Source: Solimonas sp040391865
GTDB taxonomy: Bacteria > Pseudomonadota > Gammaproteobacteria > Nevskiales > Nevskiaceae
DNA: 11,602 nucleotides
Direction of reading: 5' to 3'
Assembly (NCBI GenBank): GCA_040391865.1
Contig: JBEBWZ010000105.1
Coordinates: 1-11,602 of the forward strand
Shown: in pieces, positions 1 through 7,245 of the stretch
How positions within the stretch are numbered: position 1 is the stretch's first letter
How the letters are laid out: every line of letters begins with the position of its first letter
The notes under the pieces: model-generated
Seen by the model: the letters and a program-made list of their open reading frames with translations, nothing else
The model's database searches: none
Told to the model about the DNA's origin: nothing
Translations under genes and position numbers: made by a program

Positions 1-856
1 GCTTCAAGTTCTGCGCAGCACCAATCCCGGAAAGCTCCAGCAGCTGTGGCGTGTTGATCGCGCCGCCGCACAGGATCACTTCCTGCTGGCAACGCACCTG
101 CCACAGGCTGCCGTCACCGCGACGGAACTCGACGCCGACGACCCGCCGCCCTTCGAACAGCAAGCGCGTGACCATGGCATGGGTGAGGATCTCCAGATTG
201 TCGCGACCTCGCACCGGATTCAGGAACCCGACAGCAGTGCTGCAACGGCGACCGTTGCGCGCCGTGGCCTGGAAGTAACCCGCGCCCTCCTGGCTGGCAC
301 CGTTGAAGTCCTCGTTGCGCGGATAGCCGGACTCTTCGGCGGCGGTAATGAACGCGTCGCACAAGGGGTGTGGCTCGGTCGGATTCGAGACCGCCAGCGG
401 CCCGCCGACACCGTGGTAATCATTGGCGCCGCGTTGCTGGTCCTCGGAGCGGATGAAGTACGGCAGCACGTCGTCGTAGCCCCAGCCCGCTGCGCCCTGA
501 TCGCGCCAGTCGTCGAAATCCTCGCGCTGCCCACGGATGTAGACCAGCCCGTTGATCGAACTGGAACCGCCGAGCACCTTGCCGCGCGGTACGCCGATGC
601 GGCGATCGTTGAGTTCCGGCTGCGGTTCGGTCTGGTACAGCCAGTTCACCGAACGGTCATTGAACAACTTGCCGTAACCGAGCGGCACATGGATCCACGG
701 ATTCCAGTCGCGGCCGCCGGCTTCCAGCAGCAGCACACGATGGCAACCATCGGCGCTGAGGCGGTTGGCGAGCACGCAACCGGCGGAGCCGGCCCCCACG
801 ATCACGAAATCGAAATTGCCCGGCAAGGTCCTGGCACTGTGGCTCTGGTCTTTCAC
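1..856 (-). CDS. GMC-family FAD-dependent alcohol oxidoreductase (choline dehydrogenase-like), 3' end outside window
   Basis: The 285 visible residues are the N-terminal half of a glucose-methanol-choline oxidoreductase (family usually 530-560 residues). They contain the FAD Rossmann motif GAGSAG (residues 21-26) with an acidic residue after beta-2 (E45), the first GMC signature GKVLGGSSSINGLVYIRGQ, and the second signature GAINTPQLLELSGIG near the left edge. The catalytic His of the C-terminal domain lies outside the window. Family members oxidise primary alcohols or polyols to aldehydes using FAD; the YQTEP...NGLVYIRGQ style resembles medium-chain alcohol and polyethylene-glycol dehydrogenases, but the substrate is inferred, not shown. 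The start is GTG at 856-854, overlapping the upstream gene's stop by 4 bp (GTGA), with GAGAG about 9 bp upstream. It is the third gene of the lacI-type operon and is probably translationally coupled to its neighbour. No signal peptide is visible, so it is probably cytoplasmic or peripheral to the inner membrane. Confidence 0.93.
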   Translation of the reverse strand, partial: MKDQSHSARTLPGNFDFVIVGAGSAGCVLANRLSADGCHRVLLLEAGGRDWNPWIHVPLGYGKLFNDRSVNWLYQTEPQPELNDRRIGVPRGKVLGGSSSINGLVYIRGQREDFDDWRDQGAAGWGYDDVLPYFIRSEDQQRGANDYHGVGGPLAVSNPTEPHPLCDAFITAAEESGYPRNEDFNGASQEGAGYFQATARNGRRCSTAVGFLNPVRGRDNLEILTHAMVTRLLFEGRRVVGVEFRRGDGSLWQVRCQQEVILCGGAINTPQLLELSGIGAAQNLK

Positions 857-1965
857 TGAAACATACTCTCGGCTAGCTGGCCAACCTCATCGGCAATCGC
901 GAGTGAGGCGGTAAGGCCAGGGGACTCGATTCCGAACAGATTGATCAAACCCGGGATGGCATGCACCGCGGGGGCGTCAATACGAAAATCTGCAGCGGCT
1001 TCGCCCGGACCTGAAATCTTGGGGCGAATGCCGGAATAGCCGGGCGCGAGACTGTCATCGCGCAAGGCCGGCCAATAGCGGCGAATCACGGCGTAGAAAC
1101 TGTCGGCCCGACGCGGATCGACCGGATAGTGCGGTTGCTGCAGCCACTCCACGTCCGGCCCGAAGCGCGCCTGCCCCGCCAGATCCAGTGTCAGATGCAC
1201 GCCAAGCCCCCCCGGCTCCGGTGCCGGGTAGATCAGTCGCGAAAACGGTGCGCGGCCACTGAGCGTGAAGTAGCTGCCCTTGGCGTAATAGGTCTGCGGC
1301 AATTGCGAGGCATCGATACCATCGACGCGACGCGCAATCTCCGGCGCATCGAGCCCCGCGCTGTTGATCACGCAACGCGCCTTGAGGATCGGCTCCGGAT
1401 CATCACCCGACACGATGGCAATGCCGTCTCTCCCGGGAATCAGCCGCGTCACCGGACTCAGATAGGCGAGCATCGCGCCGGCGATCTCCGCCTGTCCCAG
1501 CAACGACAGCATGTAGCCATGCGAATCGATGATGCCGGTCGAGGGCGACAGCAGGGCCGCGGTGCAGTTCAGTGCCGGTTCCAGGGCCAGCGCCTGCGCG
1601 CGATCGAGGCGCTGCAGGTCATCGACGCCATTGGCGGCCGCGGCCACGGCGATCCCGTCCAGCTCCAGATCCTGTGCCGCATCGGTGGCCACGATCAGCT
1701 TGCCGCAGCGGCGATGCTCGACGCCGTAGCGCGCACAGTAGTCGTACAGCAGATCGCGGCCGCGCACGCACAGCTGTGCCTTCAGCGATCCGCGCGGGTA
1801 ATAGATGCCGGCATGAATGACTTCGCTGTTGCGCGAACTGGTCATCGTCCCGAAAGCATTTTCCTTTTCGAGAATCAGGACCTCACGGCCATCCATGGCC
1901 AGGCGTCTTGCTATCGCAAGACCGACCACGCCGGCACCGATTACCACGCAATCGACAGTATCCAC
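853..1965 (-). CDS. FAD-dependent oxidoreductase, L-2-hydroxyglutarate oxidase (LhgO/L2HGDH)-like, DAO superfamily
   Basis: A 370-residue flavoprotein. It begins with the dinucleotide-binding motif GAGVVG (residues 10-15) and E33 at the end of beta-2, followed by the hallmark SSRNSEVIHAGIYYP (43-57) shared by L-2-hydroxyglutarate dehydrogenases and related COG0579 oxidases. The C-terminus carries the second FAD-contact stretch, GIRPKISGPGE and LINLFGIESPGLTASLAIA. Known family members oxidise L-2-hydroxyglutarate to 2-oxoglutarate, passing electrons to quinone or oxygen, but many 360-380-residue relatives have unknown 2-hydroxyacid or amino-acid substrates, so the substrate here is inference. 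The start is GTG (1965-1963) with AGAGG in the sequence between the genes; it lies 10 bp downstream of the LacI-type stop. It shares 4 bp with the downstream GMC gene. Operon position suggests control by the adjacent regulator and a joint role with the GMC enzyme. Confidence 0.9.
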   Translation of the reverse strand: MDTVDCVVIGAGVVGLAIARRLAMDGREVLILEKENAFGTMTSSRNSEVIHAGIYYPRGSLKAQLCVRGRDLLYDYCARYGVEHRRCGKLIVATDAAQDLELDGIAVAAAANGVDDLQRLDRAQALALEPALNCTAALLSPSTGIIDSHGYMLSLLGQAEIAGAMLAYLSPVTRLIPGRDGIAIVSGDDPEPILKARCVINSAGLDAPEIARRVDGIDASQLPQTYYAKGSYFTLSGRAPFSRLIYPAPEPGGLGVHLTLDLAGQARFGPDVEWLQQPHYPVDPRRADSFYAVIRRYWPALRDDSLAPGYSGIRPKISGPGEAAADFRIDAPAVHAIPGLINLFGIESPGLTASLAIADEVGQLAESMFQ

Positions 1966-1975
1966 TCGCCCCTCT

Positions 1976-3106
1976 TCAGCGCTTCGGTACCGGGCCGGTA
2001 CTGGCGCGGACCACCAAACGGGTTTCGATTTCCAGCGGCGCTTCGAGCACCGCGCCCTTCAGGGCCGCCAGCATCTGTTCGCCGGCAATGCGTCCGATCT
2101 CGTCGGTACGCACCTGCAGCGAGGTCAGGGGCGGTTCCAGCAGCGATGCAAAGGAAATGTCGTCAAAGCCGCTGATCGACAATCTTCCCGGCACCTCGAG
2201 CTGCATCTGCCGCGCTTCCGCCATCGCTCCGGCGGCCAGCAGATCGGTCGCGCAAATCAGCGCCGTCGGCCGCGGCTTCAAGGCCATCGCTTTGCGCAGA
2301 CCTTCACGTCCGGCCTCGATCGAGAACGGACCACAGAAGATCCGCTCCTGCGGCAGCCGGATATCGGCCATCGCCAGCGCATCGAGCACGCCATCGATGC
2401 GCGCGCGTGCGCGTTCGTTGTGTTCGGTTTCACCGGAGAGCACCGCAAACTCGCGATGCCCGAGATCCAGCAGGTGGCGCACCACGCGATGCATCGCACG
2501 GCGATTGGAGATCCCGACACAGGGATGCTTGTGCGCCTCATCCACCGACCAGGCACAGATATAGGGCATCCGCGCCTGCTCGATGCGCTTGAACACCGCG
2601 GCAGGATGATCGGTACCGATCAACACCAGACCATCGATACCGCGCTGCACCAGCCGCTCGACAATCGACAGCTCTTCCTTCAGGTCATACTCGTGCGCGG
2701 CCACCAGCAGGTAGTAGCCGCGACTGCCCAGCGCCTTCTGCAGCGCATGAACGAAACTGGAATCGATCGGATTGTTGATCGTCGGCAGCACCGCGCCGAT
2801 GGTCATGCTGCGGCGCAGGGCCAGGGCACGCGCCGCGCCATCCGGCACATAGCCGAGACGTTCCGCCGCCTCGCGCACGCTGCGCAAGGTCTGCGGGCGT
2901 ACCGCATCCGGCGACGACAGGGCGCGCGACGCACTGCCCAGCGAAACCCCCGCCAGCAAGGCCACATCCACCAGCCGTGGGCGGCCGCTGCCCGCCAACG
3001 GTGCCGACACGCTCGGCTCCGCGGCTGCGGCAGGTACTGCCGCCGGCGCCACGGACTTCGGTTTGCGTCCCCGCGACTTCTTCACTGCTCCGGTCTTCTT
3101 GGTCAC
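1976..3106 (-). CDS. LacI-family transcriptional regulator with basic N-terminal extension
   Basis: A 376-residue regulator. The LacI helix-turn-helix lies at about residues 45-64 (LVDVALLAGVSLGSASRALS), followed by the hinge helix (LGYVPDGAARALA) and the periplasmic-binding-like effector domain (TIGAVLPTINNPIDSSF... to FDDISFASLLEPPLTSLQVRTDEIG). LacI proteins usually start a few residues before the helix-turn-helix; this one has about 40 extra residues, first basic (KKSRGRKPKS, AT-hook-like), then Ala/Pro-rich. I chose the GTG start at 3106-3104 because AGGGGAG sits 5 bp upstream; an ATG 30 bp further out, and longer options, lack such a site. It heads the operon with the two flavoenzymes and is divergent from the multifunctional beta-oxidation gene, so it probably represses one or both promoters and itself. 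The effector is unknown; a sugar or sugar-like acid is usual for the family. Confidence 0.92.
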   Translation of the reverse strand: MTKKTGAVKKSRGRKPKSVAPAAVPAAAAEPSVSAPLAGSGRPRLVDVALLAGVSLGSASRALSSPDAVRPQTLRSVREAAERLGYVPDGAARALALRRSMTIGAVLPTINNPIDSSFVHALQKALGSRGYYLLVAAHEYDLKEELSIVERLVQRGIDGLVLIGTDHPAAVFKRIEQARMPYICAWSVDEAHKHPCVGISNRRAMHRVVRHLLDLGHREFAVLSGETEHNERARARIDGVLDALAMADIRLPQERIFCGPFSIEAGREGLRKAMALKPRPTALICATDLLAAGAMAEARQMQLEVPGRLSISGFDDISFASLLEPPLTSLQVRTDEIGRIAGEQMLAALKGAVLEAPLEIETRLVVRASTGPVPKR

Positions 3107-3223
3107 GACACTCCCCTCGTTTCTGATTTGCGTCATTCGCCAGCAAGCTACCGCCCGCACGCACCACGCCCTGAAACGACATCGAGACACCGCTGCGAAA
3201 TACGCTCGCATCGGCGGCAATTG

Positions 3224-3235
3224 GAGACCGCTTTC
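3224..3235. promoter_or_regulatory. Weak LacI-type operator candidate
   Basis: GAGACCGCTTTC has a central CG and pairs 4 of 6 positions across the centre. Central CG palindromes are typical of LacI-family operators, and this lies about 120 bp upstream of the LacI-type gene's start, a plausible autoregulatory place. The symmetry is poor and there is no second copy, so this is only a candidate. Confidence 0.2.
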
Positions 3236-3305
3236 AATAGCCGTCCCTGCCGCCGCCGCTGCCACTCACCTCACGGCGCCCTTCCACAACCGCTTTACGC
3301 ACAAA

Positions 3306-3325
3306 AAACAGATAAATATCCGTTT
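3306..3325. promoter_or_regulatory. 20-bp inverted repeat in the AT-rich divergent promoter region
   Basis: AAACAGATAAATATCCGTTT pairs 8 of 10 positions: arms AAACAGAT and ATCCGTTT match at 7 of 8, around a 4-bp centre AAAT. Length and symmetry suit a dimeric repressor such as the adjacent LacI-type protein, though the LacI-typical central CG is absent. No transcript data can be inferred. Confidence 0.4.
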
Positions 3326-3440
3326 AAAAACAACAATAAAAGCAAGCAATAAACTTCCATATCCTGCCGAAGCGAGCGATCAACGCCTGCCCCAAGGGGG
3401 CTTCAAGCCATCGCTACAAACGCTCATTCCAGATCCTAAA

Positions 3441-3450
3441 TAGCATACTA
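3441..3450. promoter_or_regulatory. TAGNATNCTA motif, copy 1
   Basis: TAGCATACTA is an almost perfect 10-bp palindrome (4 of 5 pairs). It shares the pattern TAG-N-AT-N-CTA with copies at 3515-3524 and 9860-9869. It lies 161 bp upstream of the multifunctional enzyme start and 74 bp from copy 2, which is about seven helical turns. Confidence 0.4.
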
Positions 3451-3474
3451 CTTAAAGCGATTTCAATTTCCAAC

Positions 3475-3506
3475 ATCCCGGTTAACGAAATCCACCCCAC
3501 CGGGAT
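3475..3506. promoter_or_regulatory. Perfect 8-bp inverted repeat with 16-bp spacer
   Basis: ATCCCGGT (3475-3482) is repeated in inverse at 3499-3506 (ACCGGGAT), with a 16-bp AT-containing spacer. Centre-to-centre distance is 24 bp. It sits between the two TAGNATNCTA copies, upstream of the multifunctional enzyme. It may be a binding site for a dimer contacting two separated half-sites, or a hairpin in a leader RNA if transcription starts upstream of it. Confidence 0.4.
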
Positions 3507-3514
3507 CCGTAATT

Positions 3515-3524
3515 TAGTATCCTA
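3515..3524. promoter_or_regulatory. TAGNATNCTA motif, copy 2, upstream of multifunctional enzyme
   Basis: TAGTATCCTA pairs at 4 of 5 positions. With the flanking bases it is also enclosed in an outer 6-bp inverted repeat, GTAATT (3509-3514) and AATTAC (3524-3529). The 13 bases ATTTAGTATCCTA (3512-3524) recur exactly at 9857-9869 in the receptor promoter. TAGTAT could also serve as a -10 element, but no -35 is found at the right distance. Confidence 0.5.
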
Positions 3525-3587
3525 ATTACCGATGCGAATGGCCGCCACCGGCTCAAGGTCGGCTCCAGATCGTCCGATTCATCATTC

Positions 3588-3594
3588 GAGGAGG
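3588..3594 (+). promoter_or_regulatory. Strong ribosome binding site fixing a GTG start
   Basis: GAGGAGG lies 7 bp before the GTG at 3602 and decides that start for the multifunctional enzyme. Confidence 0.88.
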
Positions 3595-3601
3595 CTTTAC
3601 C

Positions 3602-5695
<2,094 letters not shown>

Positions 5696-5701
5696 ATCAA
5701 C

Positions 5702-5730
5702 AGGGCGCCGCTAAATCCGGCGCCCTTTTT
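5702..5730 (+). terminator. Rho-independent terminator after the multifunctional enzyme
   Basis: A perfect 9-bp GC-rich stem, AGGGCGCCG (5702-5710) with CGGCGCCCT (5718-5726), and a 7-nt loop CTAAATC, followed by TTTTT (5726-5730) and CTTTG. It starts 6 bp after the stop at 5695. The next gene begins only 21 bp downstream, so the terminator stands between two same-strand genes. Confidence 0.9.
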
Positions 5731-5751
5731 CTTTGCGTGGATCACTCGCAT

Positions 5752-6543
5752 ATGCAAGACATCTATCAGCAACTGTTCGGCGTTCATGGTCAGCGCGCAG
5801 TCGTCACCGGCGGCGCCCGCGGTCTGGGGCGCGAGATTTCCCAGGTGTTGGCTGCGGCCGGTGCGCAAGTGGTGATCGTCGACATCGACGACGATGCAGC
5901 ACGGCAGACCGCTGCCGCCATCGTCGCTCAGGGTCACCAAGCCCGCGCCTGCTGCGCCGATCTGTGCGATGAAGCGCAGCTGCAGCAATGCCTGACCGAG
6001 GTCATCGCCACACACGGCGGTATCGACATCCTGATCAACAACGCCGGCAATTATCCGAAGTACGATTTTCTCAGCGTCACCCGCGAACAATGGGAAAGCG
6101 TGCATCAGCTGAATCTGCGCGCCAGCTTTCTGTGTATGCAGATCGCGATCCGCGACATGCTGGCACGCGGTCGTGGTGGTCGCATCGTCAATATCTCATC
6201 GGTTGCCGCGGTGCATCCGGCGACCCATGCCAATACGCACTATGCCGCGGCCAAGGCCGGACTCAATGCACTGACGCGCGGCGCGGCGCTGGAATACAGC
6301 GGCCACGGCATCACCATCAACACGGTGATGCCCGGCGCCATCGCAGGCGACACCGCCGCGACGAGTAACGCGGCTCCCTCCGTCGCGGTAACCGGTCCGG
6401 CGGCCGACCGCAGTCGCTGGCTTGCAGGGCGTGCTGGCACCGCACGTGAAGTCGCGGCCGCGGTGCTGTTTCTCGTGGGGCCCGGCGGCGCCTACACCAG
6501 CGGCCAGGCGCTGGCCGTCGACGGCGGTTTTCTGATCAGTTAA
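5752..6543 (+). CDS. Short-chain dehydrogenase/reductase (SDR), classical type
   Basis: A 263-residue classical SDR: cofactor motif TGGARGLG (residues 19-26), D44 at the end of beta-2 (favours NAD(H) over NADP(H)), NNAG (96-99), N121, then the catalytic S150 (NISS), Y164 and K168 (YAAAK). The C-terminus ends with the usual GQALAVDGGFLI. Such enzymes oxidise or reduce hydroxy/keto groups; a 3-hydroxyacyl-CoA or a secondary alcohol is plausible from the neighbouring beta-oxidation gene, but this is inference. Four Cys occur within residues 67-80, which is uncommon. I chose the ATG at 5752 because homology begins there; the open frame extends far upstream only as an antiframe of the preceding gene. 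There is no clear Shine-Dalgarno site, and a strong terminator lies 21 bp upstream, so its expression is puzzling. Confidence 0.92.
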   Translation: MQDIYQQLFGVHGQRAVVTGGARGLGREISQVLAAAGAQVVIVDIDDDAARQTAAAIVAQGHQARACCADLCDEAQLQQCLTEVIATHGGIDILINNAGNYPKYDFLSVTREQWESVHQLNLRASFLCMQIAIRDMLARGRGGRIVNISSVAAVHPATHANTHYAAAKAGLNALTRGAALEYSGHGITINTVMPGAIAGDTAATSNAAPSVAVTGPAADRSRWLAGRAGTAREVAAAVLFLVGPGGAYTSGQALAVDGGFLIS

Positions 6544-6682
6544 AGGGAATCCGGCAGCTCGCGGGCTGCAAGGCGAGGAATCTATTTCAGGCGTGATGCA
6601 CGCCGTGATAGGAATGACTGAGGGGAACCCGTGCAACGATCATGAACTGTCGTTGCGGATTTCGATGCCCCATATTCCTGGT

Positions 6683-6726
6683 CAAACAAACGAGAAGCGG
6701 TAGCCGTCGCGACACACGGCTACCGC
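6683..6726 (-). terminator. Terminator of the receptor/VOC transcript
   Basis: A perfect 11-bp inverted repeat, GCGGTAGCCGT (6697-6707) and ACGGCTACCGC (6716-6726), with an 8-nt loop. Read on the minus strand it starts 20 bp after the VOC stop and is followed by TTCTCGTTTGTTTG, an interrupted T-rich tail. In the plus direction no T-run follows, but the stem may also slow transcripts arriving from the convergent SDR gene. The rest of the 203-bp gap 6544-6746 shows only a small 6-bp stem (6590-6604) without a T-run. Confidence 0.75.
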
Positions 6727-6746
6727 GCTCGCATCCCATAAAACCT

Positions 6747-7193
6747 CTACTGCACCAGCCCCTCGGTGCTGCGAGGGCCATGGAACTGCACCAACTGCAC
6801 CAGCGCGCCAGCAAACCGCTCGTCCCTGAAAAACTGGAAATCGACTACCGGCGATGAAAACTCACTGACCATCGCGACGCCCTCCGCCTCCAGACGTGCC
6901 CGTTCTGCGGCCAGATCGTCGACCGCAAACGCGAGATGAGAAAGCCCCTCGCGATCGCCCAGAATCAGAGAGTCGGCCGAGATGCCGGCGATATTCTCGA
7001 CCATCTCGAATTCAAATCCGTTGTCGCTATAACCGTGGGTCACACGCGCACGGCTCGGGTTTTCGCGACCACCGATACGACTGGTGATCGCAAATTCCCT
7101 GACCGGCTCCCAGCGGATACCAAAGAGCTTGGCGTACAGCGCAACGGCACGCTCAATATCCTTGACCGCGAATCCGACGTGCAGAAACTTCAT
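6747..7193 (-). CDS. VOC-family (glyoxalase/bleomycin-resistance-like) protein
   Basis: A 148-residue two-module vicinal-oxygen-chelate protein. Module 1 starts FLHVGFAVKDIERAVALYAKLFG and module 2 starts LSHLAFAVDDLAAERARLEAEG. Family metal ligands map to H5, E63 (in FEFEM), H86 and the fourth position Q133 (LVQLVQ), where Glu is usual; the Gln may alter or weaken metal binding. Function within the family ranges over glyoxalases, epimerases, dioxygenases and binding proteins, so no reaction is assigned. The ATG at 7193 is preceded by AGGAG (7200-7204) at 6 bp; a longer in-frame start lies 60 bp upstream but would run into the receptor gene's end. It lies 52 bp downstream of the receptor stop on the same strand and probably shares its transcript, which suggests it handles or senses the imported compound or its product. 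Confidence 0.85.
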   Translation of the reverse strand: MKFLHVGFAVKDIERAVALYAKLFGIRWEPVREFAITSRIGGRENPSRARVTHGYSDNGFEFEMVENIAGISADSLILGDREGLSHLAFAVDDLAAERARLEAEGVAMVSEFSSPVVDFQFFRDERFAGALVQLVQFHGPRSTEGLVQ

Positions 7194-7245
7194 CGCTGAC
7201 TCCTGGTGGGCTGTTTGCGCGGTTCCGTGAAGGGCGGCATTCAAC

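Larger units (their letters stand above)
3107..3601. promoter_or_regulatory. Divergent intergenic control region
   Basis: About 495 bp between the divergent LacI-type gene and the multifunctional enzyme; no gene is credible here. The part next to the regulator (3107-3300) is GC-rich. From about 3300 to 3530 it turns clearly AT-rich, as expected of promoters. It holds several inverted repeats listed separately (3306-3325, 3475-3506) and two copies of TAGNATNCTA (3441-3450, 3515-3524). I could not find a convincing -35/-10 pair for either gene, so the promoters themselves are not placed. Confidence 0.75.

Noticed and set aside
1129..2175. Long plus-strand open frame opposite the FAD oxidoreductase and regulator
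   Set aside because: Antisense shadow of GC-rich coding genes with strong family matches on the minus strand.
3107..3265. Longer LacI-type start giving 429 residues
   Set aside because: The extra 53 residues resemble no family sequence, and a good ribosome site precedes the GTG at 3106.
3322..3331. GTTTAAAAAC as a separate palindromic site
   Set aside because: Low-complexity AT run overlapping the better 20-bp repeat; no independent support.
1817..3352. 511-residue plus-strand open frame opposite the LacI-type gene
   Set aside because: Low-complexity Arg/His/Gln-rich translation typical of antisense frames; the opposite strand has a full LacI domain set.
3482..3520. TTAACG / TAGTAT as a sigma-70 promoter for the multifunctional enzyme
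   Set aside because: Spacing of 27 bp is far too long and no other -35 fits.
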